A DNA stretch of 64,000 nt, taken from Aldrovandia affinis. Taxonomy: Eukaryota; Chordata; Actinopteri; Notacanthiformes; Halosauridae. Position 1 is the first letter of the stretch, and every line of letters starts with the position of its first letter. Below, in pieces: positions 34,019-44,282 of the stretch. The stretch spans positions 1,302,001 through 1,366,000 of the forward strand of contig JAINUG010000138.1 of the NCBI GenBank assembly GCA_029706075.1. The letters are read 5' to 3'. The position numbers and the translations under genes are program-made. A model generated the notes under the pieces. It was not told the DNA's origin and did not search any database. It was given only the letters and a program-made list of their open reading frames with translations.

Positions 34019-35054
34019 TGTGGCATCCCAAGAGGCAGGACGAGGAAATGGCGGCCTGCCTCTTTAATTCTTGGGAGCCACTGGAGAGGGAAAGACTGCA
34101 TTTCCCAGCAGCCTGCAGTCCCACAGCTGAAGCCCGTAAAGCCTGAGGATCACGGACAGCTGAAGGCAATTTTGAGGCCTATTTAAAGGACCCGTTGGTG
34201 TTACACTGAGAGAAGGTATAGGTTGGTGGATGTGGGGAGTGTTTTGGAGTGTGAAGAGAGAAGTGAGAAGTGAGAAGTGTTTTGGATTGCTTATTGTGTT
34301 TGGAATTGGATTGTTTTGAGGACCCTGCTTGTGTAACGACTTTGGACTGTGTGAGGAACTGACTTGGATTTTGGAATTGGATTACGGACATTGACAACGA
34401 GTGAGGATTGTGGACTTTATGTTTTTGAATTCCCCCGAAGACCCCACCCTTTTTGTGTTTGTCTTAATTAGTTTTGTCGTGGAAATTAAAACTCAGTAGG
34501 ATCAGAGAGAATTGATTTAAACAGTATTAAAGCTTTAATTAAGAACAGCTGCATGGAGACCCGTGTCACGCAGGACAGCGAATCTCCCGCCTTCAAATGG
34601 ATATTTACATCCAACACAACGGAAAGGGAGGGAACAGTCACAAGGGGGAGGTAACGGGGAGTAACGGGGAGTTAACTTACAGGTAATTGGAGCTATGGGC
34701 CAATATGAAGATATAACAGGTTGTTAGAACAGACCTCCAAGGGTCTTAAACCAATGGGAAGAAGGTTTCCTGCCGTGGGGGAAACGTCACAAAAGAACAG
34801 ATGTTCTTTTGAAGTTGTGGCGCAAAAAGCCTTTGTTTGCCTGGTCACTCCGAACTGCAGCGTCCCACTGAGTTAATTAGTGTCTGCGTGTCCCCTGTGC
34901 ATGTTCTCTAGCATTCCAACTTAATACAACATTTTTACTTCCACAGTTTAATAAATTATTGTTTTGTTTATATTACTGCCTCCTCTGGGTTATTTAACTT
35001 GCCTACGCCCTCTGCAAGGTCCATGAGTGTCGCCCAACCCCTAGGGACACCACA
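34019..35054 (+). repeat. Solo LTR, TGTGGC family, itself interrupted
   Basis: Begins TGTGGCATCCC and ends GACACCACA, so the outer edges are TG...CA and complementary. It carries ctatttaaaggaccc as a TATA-like box (about 34181), a long G/T-rich transcribed part and a tgcctacgccctctgcaagg end block shared with 31927-32577. Removing a 466-bp insert (34479-34944) gives an LTR of about 570 bp. No gag or pol follows. No certain target duplication was seen because both flanks are AT-rich. Confidence 0.75.
34479..34944. mobile_element. Unclassified insertion inside the LTR
   Basis: 466 bp absent from the other copies of this LTR. Its ends are inverted (GTGGAA at the left, TTCCAC at the right; a looser match extends to about 13 bp), which would suit a small DNA transposon. 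Alternatively, on the minus strand 34931-34480 reads TGTTGTATTAAG...AATTTCCA, which would suit a short LTR with an attaaagctttaattaa signal near its end. It includes a direct repeat (ggtaacggggagtaacgggg, 34650-34675). No open frame. Confidence 0.5.
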
Positions 35055-35081
35055 ATATATAATGTATATATACATATATAC

Positions 35082-35815
35082 CTACTGGTCAAAAGTTTTA
35101 GAACACCCCCATTTTCCAATTTTTACTGAAATGTAAGCAGTTAAAGTCCAGTGAATAACCTGAAATGGTACAAAGGTAAGCGGTAAACTGCCAGAGGTAA
35201 AAAAAGACAACTTTAGGTTACCAAAAACTGAAAAATAATGTTAATTGTTTGGCAGTGAGTAGTTTCCTACACCATCAAAAGGCAACTTGGAAACTGGAGG
35301 AAACTCTGACAGGAAGAGGTCTGGCAGACCCAAAGTCACAACAAAATCAAAAGACAAGTTTCTGAGACTCAACAGCTTGCGTGATAGGCGGCTCACAGGA
35401 CAAAAGCTTCAAGCACAGCTTAACACTGGTCGAAGTAAGGAAGTCTCAGTTTCAACTGTGAAGAGAAGACTTCGAGCTGCAGGTTTGACAGGTCGAGTGG
35501 CAGTAAGAAAGCCATTGCTAAGAAAAAGAGGCTTGCCTGGGCCATGAAGCACCACCAGTGGACTACTGAAGACTGGAAGAAATCTTGAAATTTTGAAAAG
35601 TTTTTGTAGGCCGTTGAGTAGGCGAAAGGATGGTTCCTCAATGTGTGACACCAACTGTCAAACATGGAGGAGGAAGCGTGATGGTCTGGGGCTCTTTTGC
35701 TGGATAACGTGACTGTTAACCCACATTAACCCATTACTTTTTCCCTGAAATGTATAACTCTGAAATTTATTATTTTTTTAACCTCTGGCAGTTTACAGCT
35801 TTTAAACAAAAAGCC
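35082..35815 (+). mobile_element. Non-autonomous Tc1-like copy
   Basis: Left terminal repeat CTACTGGTCAAAAGTTTTAG at 35082, followed by subterminal aaggtaagcggtaaactgcc and a shortened transposase (see 35287-35547). Beyond the GGGSVMVWGS block the sequence jumps to the 3' end (gtgactgttaacccacatta). The right terminal repeat is lost at about 35815. The same internal jump occurs in the copy at 18733-19150. Confidence 0.82.
35287..35547 (+). pseudogene. Tc1 transposase, N-terminal remnant
   Basis: Frame of 86 codons with the second DNA-binding half of a Tc1 transposase: KRSGRPKVTTKSKDKFLRLN, LTGQKLQAQLN and VSVSTVKRRLRAAGLTGRVA. It breaks where the conserved AWAMKHHQWTTEDWKK segment follows in another frame (about 35540-35582). 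Shortly after, a HGGGSVMVWGS-like block remains near 35660-35700, but the Asp/Asp/Glu catalytic set is not complete. It would bind DNA at most. Confidence 0.85.
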
Positions 35816-35819
35816 CACA

Positions 35820-35945
35820 TGGGAGGCGTGGTCTAGTGGCTATGGCAGCGCACTACGAGGGAGGGGATTGAACTAAGCACATCGGAGTAATTGGCTACCA
35901 AATTGGGAGAAAAACGGGGTAAAATCTGAAAAAGAAATTGCATTC
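35820..35945 (+). repeat. tRNA-derived SINE, short copy
   Basis: tRNA-like start gggaggcgtggtctagtggc (box A-like), a weak box B (ggggattgaactaag), then a 3' tail attggctaccaaattgggag followed by A-rich sequence. The same tail occurs in reverse at 46565-46600 and, diverged, near 45985-46010, so several SINEs here share it. Confidence 0.65.
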
Positions 35946-37025
35946 CAAGTCCAGTTCTGCTAATTATTAAAGTCCTCCTTTTTTCCTTGGATTTTGCTGG
36001 TGTTGGCCGAAGAGGTTCAGGGAGTGGGGCACTGTAGTCTTGGGCCAGGCGTCCCAGTCCAGGCTGCCGTGGGTAGAAGAACTGGCATCCGTTTCAGGGG
36101 AGAGTGAAAGATAGAGAGAGTAGAAGAGAAGTGCGTTTCTTGGGCATGATTTATGTTCCGAAACTTCTCTTCCTGGTGAACGGATTGATAGCAGCTGTCT
36201 CCCGGGTTCAGCTCCGGACAGCTGCCCCGAATTGCCCCAGAGGGTTCCAGAGGGCCGCACACACATTGTTACTCGCATGATTAATATAGGACTAAAAATC
36301 GAAAACATTTTTTTAAGCAGGCATTTCTCAAGCATTAATAATCACAATGCAATATAAAGTGCTGCACATATATCCTGGACTACATCTGGAAAGTGAAGTC
36401 TGGTGAGCTGTATTGTTAAACTGAAAGCAGATTTAAGTTGACAAAGCAAAATTTTGCCTGCAGTGGAATGGCACAATGTACAGAGCTGTATGTCAGCTGC
36501 AGACAATGTCATCCTTTTAGAAATGTTTTTGTATTGTTAGAAAATAGTACACTAATACTGTTTACATTCATAATAAACCATTCGTACATGGAAAGGGCAT
36601 GATGGTATTGTTTGTAAAGTTTCTCAGACACAAATGTAATTTTACGCTCTGAAGAATGGGTTGTTGATATATAGCCTAGCTATTTTTACTGTCACCATTG
36701 TAGTGTAGTTCATTGATTTGAATTGTAATAATTTTTCAGATTTTATAGTTATCATTCTAGTTCCTGATGGAAATGATCCTTTACTTGGGTCTTGAATGCG
36801 GGGCTGATGTCACATGGTTAATTTCAAATCTCCTTCAGTCAGTGGAGGGAGCTTTATACCTCTCATCCCCCTATATTTGGAAAGACCAAGCTCTCATATC
36901 TGCTCTGGAGAGGGAAACGTGAAACTGAACATGTTCAAATGTAATTCAACAATGATGCAACTAACATATGGAAAAAAAACATCATACCTGTAACACTGGG
37001 AAAGAAAAGGTTAGTGTTTTTTAAT
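35946..37025. other. Non-coding stretch, nothing recognised
   Basis: Two overlapping minus-strand frames at 35967-36335 show no family features. 36260-37025 is AT-rich; the last part may be the 3' UTR of the adjoining antisense L2. Confidence 0.45.
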
Positions 37026-39079
37026 TTATTTTTTAAATAGTGTAGAACAAGTAAACAGTGGTGATGACAGATTGACTAGATGGACAGTGTTCAGTGGTAG
37101 TGGAGTCTGAAGAGGTGGGTTTTGAGTCTCTTGCGGAAGATTGGAAGTGATTCCGCAGTCCTGACCGATTGCGGGAGGTCGTTCCATCAGCGAGGGACCA
37201 GGACAGAGAAGAGGCGAGACCGCGAGGAGTGGCTGCCAGGCGCCCGGAGGGATGGGGCAGTCAGTTTGCCAGAGGAGGCGGAGCGGAGGGGTCTGGGCGG
37301 GGTGTAGGGAGTGATGAGTGACTGGAGGTATGGGGGAGCAGTACCTCTGGCCGCTTGAAAAGCAAGCACCAGTGACTTGAATCTGATGCGTGCTGCGATG
37401 GGGAGCCAGTGCAGAGAGGAGAGTAGAGGGGTGACGTGGGTGAACTTCGGCTGGTTGAACACCAGGCGAGCGGCAGCGTTCTGGACTAGTTGCAGAGGCT
37501 TGATGGCACAGGCCGGAAGGCCTGCCAGCAAGGAATTGCAGTAGTCCAGACGTGAGATCACCAGGGCCTGGACCAGGAGTTGAGTGGCCTCTTGGGTGAG
37601 GAACTGTCGGATCCTCCGGATGTTGTGGAGGGAGAAACGGCAGGTCCGAGTGATCGCTGCAATATGGCTCGAGAAGCACAGCTGGTTGTCCAGGGTCACT
37701 CCAAGGCTCCTGGCAGACTGAGATGGAGACACTATGGAGCCTTCCACGGTGATTGACGCATCAATCGTCGGGGAGCCCTTCGCAGGGAAGAAGAGCAGTT
37801 CTGTCTTCCCCAGGTTCAGCTTCAGGTGGTGGGTGGACATCCATGCAGAGATGTCAGCCAAGCATGCAGAGATCCGTGCCGGGACCTGGGTATCAGATGG
37901 AGGGAAGGAGAGAAAGAGTTGAGTGTCATCAGCATAACAGTGATAGGAAAAACCATAAGCAGAAATAACAGAGAGAATAGGACGGGGCCTAGCACCGAGC
38001 CCTGCGGGACTCCAGTAGAGAGAGTGTGGGGAGAGGAGAGGGATCCTCTCCAGGCCACCTGGTAGGACCGGTCAGCCAGGTAGGACTCAAACCATATCAA
38101 CGCAGATCCAGAGATTCCCATCTCGACGAGAGGATTCCACGGTGTCGAATGCCACCGACAGGTCGAGGAGGAGGACGGAGCTAAGGGATCGGGACATAGC
38201 CCCGTGAAGAGCCTCAGTGACCGCAAGGAGAGCAGTCTCTGTGCAGTGGCCTGCTCTGAACCCAGATTGGTTGGGATCAAGCAGGTCGTTCTGTAAGAGA
38301 TGAGCAGACAGTTGATTATAGACAGCCTGCTCTAATGTTTTGGAAAGGAATGGGAGGAGAGAGACAGGTCGGTAGTTAGAGATGACAGCAGGATTCAGAG
38401 AGGGTTTTTTGAGGAGGGGGACAACATGAGCGCATTTGAGGGAGGAGGGGGCAGAGCCAGAGGAAAGAGAGGAGTTAATGACATTGGAGACAAAGGGGAG
38501 GATGTCCATAGCAATGGACTGGAAGAGGGGGTAAGGAATGGGATCAAGAGGGCAGGAGGTGGGACGGTGGGAGATAACAAGTTGAAGGATGTCTGAGTCA
38601 GGAAGGGGCGAGAAGGAGGACAGAGGGGTGGGAGGTTTAGGTAGCAAGATGGGAGAGGGAGAGGTTGGGGGAAGGAGTTGCGAGAGGTGGGGGAGGAGGA
38701 GGGGTGAGGAGAGAGAAAAACGTAGAATAGAGTTTACGTGGGTTGGAAACAGAAGATTGAATCTTAGAAAGGAAAAATGCAGACTTAGCAGAGGAGAGGT
38801 TAGAGGAGAAGGAAGCCAGGAGTGTGTGGAAATCAGACAGAGCTACAGGGGATTTGGATTTTCTCCATTTCCTTTCTGCCACTCGCAGTTTCAGTCGGTT
38901 AGCCCAAATGGAATCGGTTAGCCAGGGGGCGGGGGGTCGGGGACGAGCAGGTTTAGCGGATAGAGGACAGAGTAAGTCAAAGGAGGAGGAGAGAGAGGAA
39001 AGTAGGGTGGATGATGCTTCCTCAGCAGGTAGCTGAGAGAAGGCATCAGTAGGGGGAAGGGAAGATAGGACAGTAGCTG
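37026..39079 (-). pseudogene. Antisense L2 LINE ORF2: linker and RT part
   Basis: Minus strand, read from 39079 down. A Ser/Pro-rich linker (LSSLPPTDAFSQLPAEEAS, PAPWLTDSIWANR) comes first. RT follows: LPDSDILQLVISHRPTSC, NYRPVSLLPFLSKTLEQA, QSGFRAGHCTETALL, LDLSVAFDTV, ISGSALIWFESYL, GVPQGSVLGPVLFSL, then HHLKLNLGKTEL, NIRRIRQFL, SRLDYCNSLLAGLP and LKTHLFRL. Lesions: a stop/frameshift near 38640, a small deletion after AFDTV (about 38130), loss around VLFSL before the YADD region (about 37990), and TGA for Trp in the WWNDLP box (about 37187). It is the 3' half of a LINE whose 5' half lies at 44283-45745 on the other side of the BEL element. Confidence 0.88.
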
Positions 39080-39583
39080 TGTAGTGACTAATCCATATAA
39101 CCAAAACCATTTAGCCACTTGAGGTTAGGCGGGGAGTTGCCGACACACATAATCCAGAAAGCACGCACGGAGGAGTTGTATAAAAACTGAAATACGATTT
39201 ATTAACAAAAACTCCGGTTGACTTTTCCAAACTACAAAACAAACTTTGCGCAGGATTCCGTTTACCTTACTTCTAATAATCCAATAGAAATGTATGAAAT
39301 GTGATATGAAATGTGGTCGGAAAACTGTTGCTCTCCGCCATCTAACCTGCTAGCCAAACATTTTCATTCAATCATTTAAAGCTGGTAGGCCAGCTTGCGC
39401 ACAGGGCACAGGGGGCGTGTCCCCAACATCAAACACAGGTGAGTATGAGGTAGGTGACCCAATTTACTATTCTTGACATTCATAAATCAAATAAGTAAAT
39501 ACATTCCATATTTATGCATAATAAATGTAACTCATAACATAACTCACAGGTTCTTAACTTAAATTCTCATTATAGCTCCAACA
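39080..39583 (-). repeat. BEL LTR (3' LTR by element orientation)
   Basis: 504 bp; on the plus strand starts TGTAGTGACT and ends GCTCCAACA (TG...CA). Line-by-line reading finds no difference from 43779-44282. AATAAA-type and TATA-like words are present, but the exact promoter was not fixed. Confidence 0.95.
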
Positions 39584-40725
39584 TACCGGCCCCTAATTGG
39601 AGACGCTATAGGAAACAATTATAAATCATATCAATGATATTAAATGGGGCTATAATGTCCGTACTAGAATGCACATAAAACTAAATATATTAACTCAGAT
39701 AAGATACATCCCGCCACATCACATACTATGGCTATATACAAGATGACAGTTCAACATTTACAATTTCCTTTTCTCCTTTTTTTTTTTTTACAATATCCAT
39801 GCTCTGACATCAAATTCTCACAGAGTCCAGTCCAGGTAGATGTGGAATGATGGTGAAAAGTTCATCTATGTATAAACTGAAAGGGGTTTGGTGTGTGCAG
39901 TGTAGGGGCAGGGGCAGAAAGGGGGGTGTTGTCATAGGCTGTTTGCTTTAGAGCAAAGTTAGCGATGCTTGGAGACGACACAGCCCCGAAGAGATGAACA
40001 TTCATCCGGTATGCTTCCAGTGGCTTCGTCGTATCCCCTCCTGGCCACCAAAGGAAACTGAGGAAGTCGCGGTGGTCTTCATGTACCTGTACTAGTACAT
40101 GGCTTCAATGTCCGCCATGATGGCTATCCATTCCTGACGGAACCTGAGTAGGACGCCTAAAAGCGAGCTAGCCAGATCAGGACCTTGGAGAAGTTCTGCA
40201 TTAAGGGATCGGCCTCTATATGACGAGGAACAGTCAAACACAACTCTGAGTTTGTTCTTCCATTTGTGGTAGACCCCGTGATGTGGTATGTGCCACACGT
40301 GGCCGTCATTCCTATGGAGCTGCTCCTGAGGCACCCTTTCTGCGTAGCCTTTGGCGAGTACATTGTCCATGAAGGCTTTGTACTCCGCAGCATAAGCAGA
40401 ATCCTTTTTGAATCTCCTGGCAAGGTTCACTGTCCACTGCACTGCCATCTCATGGTTATTAGGCATGACTACATCCTTGTCCCGAAAAGGCAAAGGTAAG
40501 TGGTAGTGTCTGTTCTTCAGCACAGCAGAGCTTGTTGCCAGGTCCATGAATCTCCTGTCCTCACATGACATCTCTCTTTTCTCTTCATTCTCCTTCTCAG
40601 GAAAATCCTGATTGTATTGTCTGACCAACATGTCCTTCAGATTCTCCATTGAGATACGATTGACTGTTGCTGACCTTGTTCCAGGTTCCTCCGTTGCAGG
40701 ACAAGAGCTGAGTGGTCATGACCAC
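39584..40725 (-). pseudogene. Partial BEL pol (RT fingers/palm only)
   Basis: Minus strand. After a frameshift at about 40715-40725 the pol frame (open from 40649 to 40092) has the BEL linker NRISMENLKDML, MSCEDRRFMDLA, PLPFRDKDVVMPNN, and RT segments KNKLRVVFDCSS, SLNAELLQGPDL and MADIEAMY (first catalytic Asp). A TAG stop and a frameshift follow at 40092; the next frame gives HEDHRDFLSFLWWPGGD and LEAYRMNVHLFGA, reaching FALKQTAYDN near 39940. The YxDD box, RNase H and integrase are absent: within about 100 bp the sequence turns into an A-rich 3' tail ending at the LTR (39583). The product could not reverse transcribe. Confidence 0.85.
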
Positions 40726-43218
40726 CCATCCTAGCTGTGTCTTGACTGCATACGGTCCGTTCCCTTGGCTGTTAATCACTTGCCAGGGTTCCATGGCTTT
40801 AGGAACATTCATTCCTATCAACAATTCAACGTCAGCATCAATCTCTCTCAGTTGGATTCCACTGAGGTAAGGCCATTTCTTCAAATCAGACTGGGTAAGT
40901 AGGTTTTCCTTTGACACAGGTATTTTGACTTGCGTGTATACTTCAGGCAACTCAATATGCCCATCGCCATCTATGTTGCTTACCTCCAGTCCTTTTAACT
41001 CATAGCTTCTGATGGATCCTTCTTGCACCATTGTGCGCAGAAGAATCTGAGTCCTGCGACCTTTGGCATTCAGCTGGTGCATGATGTTCTCGGTGCAAAA
41101 TGTAGCTGAACTTCCCGGGTCAAGAAAGGCATAGGTCAGAACCGACTTGCTTCCTTTAGCAACTTTAACTTGAACCGGGACAATTGCCAACGCACATCCT
41201 TTACCGGCCCCTGTTGTTTGATTTGCTGAGACCAGTGCATGACTGTTGATGAGGGTTCTCTCTTGTTCTGCGGGACACGGAGCTTGCACGGTTCCCTGCT
41301 TCAAGTCCCTATTAATGTGTAGTAGTGTGGGATGTTTGCGTTGACATATCTGACAGTCCAGTCGTTTTTTACAATCTTTGCTCATATGGCCCTTCTTTAA
41401 GCATCCAAAGCAGTGACCATTCCTTTTCAGGCACTCAACCTTTTTGTCATGTGGTTCTGATCTGAATTTGAAGCAGTCCACGATTGCATGTTTGCCTTGA
41501 CAGTAACAACATAGGACTGAGGTAGCAACATTGGTCTCAGGCTGTTGCTGTCCTTTAAATACCTGTTTGGTATTGCACGCTTCAGCTGCTGCTATGGTAG
41601 TGACAAAGCTACTGCCTCTCTTGGCTGTCATCAAGTTGGTGGTTTGGCTCTTTGCAGTTAGCCTTTTGTTGGGAGTTAGGTCATTGTCTTTAATGTCTCC
41701 AAACGCTGGATGCAATAGGATGTTGGCCTGTGCTTCCATAAACTCCACAACATGTTGGAATTTGGCTCGTGTTCTTGATTTTTCAAAGAGCTCATATGCT
41801 TTGAAACGCCACCGTTCTCTGAGCTTATATGGGAGTTTGGATACTATCAGTTTTAAAGTAGATGTAACATCTAGTTCATCCATATAGTCCATGCTTTGCA
41901 TCGCATTGCAACATCCCCTCAGGTACAAGGCATATGCATGCAGTGCCTTTCCATCATCTGCTTTCACAGCTGTCCAGTTCAGTGCCTTATCCAGGTAAGC
42001 ATTTGCAATCTTCAATTCATTACCAAAATGTTTCTTTAACAGTTGCCTAGCTTCTGGATATCCTCTTTGCGCATCCATATAAAGACAGCTGCGCACCAAA
42101 TCTCTGGCCTGACCTGATGTGAATTGTTCAAGGAAGTAGAGCCTGTCTTGGCCACTACTTGTCTTGTCCTCTATGAGATGTTTAAATGCATGGATAAAAG
42201 ACTGGTAGGATAGTGGATCCCCATCAAACACTGTTACTTCCCTCTTTGGTAGCAGGGACAGATTTTGCTGTCTGACCACCAACTCAGCAATTTCATTTTG
42301 TTTTTGCACCATCACACTGATATTCTCCTGAGAGACATTACTGATGTCTGGATCTTGTCCTTGGGGACTTGATACAACAGCGCCACCCTGAGGGCTACTG
42401 TGTATACCCCGGAATGCCCTCTGCAATGGGGTCTTGGGTACAGCAGCCACTTGAATAAACTCCACAGCAGAGATGTCAGGAAGTGTGGGTTCATCTGGTG
42501 GTGCAGATGCCTTGCTTGCCCCATCATGATATTCATTCATAGCATCCCCTTGTGGCTCAGACTCATCTTTGCTTAGGAAAACTTTCATTTTGGCTTCCGC
42601 TGCGGCTATTTGTGCTGCTAGTTCCGCCTCTTCCATTCTTGACTGAATTTCCATTTCTTCCATCTTTAGTGCATGGATGTACTTTAAGGAGGCTGATCGA
42701 GCCTCCAGAGCTGCCTTTTCAGCGGCCGCTATTTTAGCAGCAGCAGAGGTCTTAGATGATGCTGATGAAGAACGGGATGATTTTGAGGATTTGGATCCTT
42801 TAGGAGACATGTTAGAGGCACTATCTGATGGTTTGATAACCTCCTTTGATTCCACATCAACATCCTTTAGTTCCATGTGTGGTTGCTCTCCTTGTGCCTT
42901 TATCCATGTTTCAACCTCCTTCACAAAATAAATGAAATTCATCCTTCTGGGCTCATACCACTCCTCATTGTCATTTTCCTTTTCCTCATCCGATAAAAGC
43001 TCTTGCACAGAAAGATGCACCTTCTCCAGTCCATCAGCAGCTTGGTTGAACAAGTCCACACATTCATGAACATGGTCCACATCTCCGCCCGGCACAAGAA
43101 TAAGTTTTATTTCATTCATTTTCCTTGTGCATACTGACAGTTTACCCCTGCGGGTTGCAATTAGTGATGTTAGATGCTCCTCTGCCTCAGCGGCAGTCTT
43201 AAATCCTTTTCCGGCCAT
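40597..43218 (-). CDS. BEL/Pao Gag-protease polyprotein
   Basis: An uninterrupted 873-codon frame from ATG 43218 (MAGKGFKTAA). Residues 1-110: N-terminal Gag with acidic patches. Residues 140-215: Ser-rich then Ala/Glu/Lys-rich, likely helical or coiled. Residues about 325-500: the conserved Gag block of BEL elements (DUF1759-like; FDGDPLSYQSFIHAFKHLI, LLKKHFGN). Residues 570-634: three zinc-binding motifs, including the canonical CFGCLKKGHMSKDC at 603-616. Residues 690-810: retropepsin-like protease (DUF1758-like) with AFLDPGSSATFC (catalytic Asp 700) and LLIGMNVP. Gag would build the particle, the knuckles bind RNA, and the protease cut the polyprotein. The frame ends soon after the protease because of a frameshift into pol. 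Being open after a recent insertion, it might still be expressed. Confidence 0.92.
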   Translation of the reverse strand: MAGKGFKTAAEAEEHLTSLIATRRGKLSVCTRKMNEIKLILVPGGDVDHVHECVDLFNQAADGLEKVHLSVQELLSDEEKENDNEEWYEPRRMNFIYFVKEVETWIKAQGEQPHMELKDVDVESKEVIKPSDSASNMSPKGSKSSKSSRSSSASSKTSAAAKIAAAEKAALEARSASLKYIHALKMEEMEIQSRMEEAELAAQIAAAEAKMKVFLSKDESEPQGDAMNEYHDGASKASAPPDEPTLPDISAVEFIQVAAVPKTPLQRAFRGIHSSPQGGAVVSSPQGQDPDISNVSQENISVMVQKQNEIAELVVRQQNLSLLPKREVTVFDGDPLSYQSFIHAFKHLIEDKTSSGQDRLYFLEQFTSGQARDLVRSCLYMDAQRGYPEARQLLKKHFGNELKIANAYLDKALNWTAVKADDGKALHAYALYLRGCCNAMQSMDYMDELDVTSTLKLIVSKLPYKLRERWRFKAYELFEKSRTRAKFQHVVEFMEAQANILLHPAFGDIKDNDLTPNKRLTAKSQTTNLMTAKRGSSFVTTIAAAEACNTKQVFKGQQQPETNVATSVLCCYCQGKHAIVDCFKFRSEPHDKKVECLKRNGHCFGCLKKGHMSKDCKKRLDCQICQRKHPTLLHINRDLKQGTVQAPCPAEQERTLINSHALVSANQTTGAGKGCALAIVPVQVKVAKGSKSVLTYAFLDPGSSATFCTENIMHQLNAKGRRTQILLRTMVQEGSIRSYELKGLEVSNIDGDGHIELPEVYTQVKIPVSKENLLTQSDLKKWPYLSGIQLREIDADVELLIGMNVPKAMEPWQVINSQGNGPYAVKTQLGWVVMTTQLLSCNGGTWNKVSNSQSYLNGESEGHVGQTIQSGFS

Positions 43219-43778
43219 TATTTTAGTTGAATTAAGTTGTTAATAGTTTGGTTGAATTCCTTTAGACCTTTTCCTTTTAATGCTTTTAATTCCTATTTTA
43301 TGAAGTCGGGCATTTCCTTTTTAGTAGGCCTGCAGCGCGCAACAGTGCTTTCACTTTTAATTCAACAACACAAGCCGTCACTTCATTCACATGTTTGGTC
43401 AGCGCAATGCGTTTGATATTTTATGAGCTGCGTTCCATTAACCATAGAGCGGTATTTCGTTAACACATACCTTCACAGCAACGCGCTGTATCAGTCGCGT
43501 TCAAACAATCACTTTACTTTATGCACAAGTGTCCTTTGAAATCAGCTCATCGATACGTTTCCATTTCATTATGCACAGCACCTTAACTTTGATTCTCATT
43601 CATAGTGCGGCGGCACTTGCATCAATATTACGCATGATCAAACAATTGGCTGGACAACCTTTATTCATTCATTGTTTACTCACGACCGGCCATTCAGATT
43701 TCATCCAGGCGCCCATTTCGTGCGTCCTCGAATCTCCTTCGTAGTAATCCTGCCCGGCTCGCTTGAGTTTTCCGACTT
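43219..43778 (-). other. BEL leader (5' untranslated region)
   Basis: Between the LTR and the Gag start codon. No gene. The primer-binding site should begin at 43778 reading left on the minus strand (aagtcggaaaactcaagcga...); I could not match it to a tRNA 3' end. Confidence 0.75.
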
Positions 43779-44282
43779 TGTAGTGACTAATCCATATAAC
43801 CAAAACCATTTAGCCACTTGAGGTTAGGCGGGGAGTTGCCGACACACATAATCCAGAAAGCACGCACGGAGGAGTTGTATAAAAACTGAAATACGATTTA
43901 TTAACAAAAACTCCGGTTGACTTTTCCAAACTACAAAACAAACTTTGCGCAGGATTCCGTTTACCTTACTTCTAATAATCCAATAGAAATGTATGAAATG
44001 TGATATGAAATGTGGTCGGAAAACTGTTGCTCTCCGCCATCTAACCTGCTAGCCAAACATTTTCATTCAATCATTTAAAGCTGGTAGGCCAGCTTGCGCA
44101 CAGGGCACAGGGGGCGTGTCCCCAACATCAAACACAGGTGAGTATGAGGTAGGTGACCCAATTTACTATTCTTGACATTCATAAATCAAATAAGTAAATA
44201 CATTCCATATTTATGCATAATAAATGTAACTCATAACATAACTCACAGGTTCTTAACTTAAATTCTCATTATAGCTCCAACA
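43779..44282 (-). repeat. BEL LTR (5' LTR by element orientation)
   Basis: 504 bp, read as identical to 39080-39583. On the minus strand it begins TGTTGGAGCTATAATGAG. It would supply promoter and start of transcription for the element. Confidence 0.95.

Larger units (their letters stand above)
39080..44282 (-). mobile_element. BEL/Pao LTR retrotransposon, recent, non-autonomous
   Basis: A 5203-bp element with LTRs at 39080-39583 and 43779-44282, flanked by AGCTG at 39075-39079 and 44283-44287 (5-bp target duplication). Transcription would run right to left. Order: LTR, about 560-bp leader, gag-protease (43218-40597), partial RT (about 40725-39920), short 3' tail, LTR. RNase H and integrase are missing. 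The insertion splits the ORF of an L2 LINE; the L2 reading frame joins without a break when the element and one AGCTG are removed. Identical LTRs point to a recent insertion, so the defective element was probably copied by proteins from a complete relative. Confidence 0.95.

Noticed and set aside
37026-38921. Several plus-strand frames over the antisense L2
   Set aside because: They are reverse-strand shadows of the L2 ORF, rich in Gly/Arg/Glu as expected from GC-rich antisense.
39080-44282. The two identical 504-bp blocks as an assembly duplication
   Set aside because: They flank a coherent BEL gene order, end in TG...CA, and have a 5-bp target duplication outside, which an artefact would not produce.
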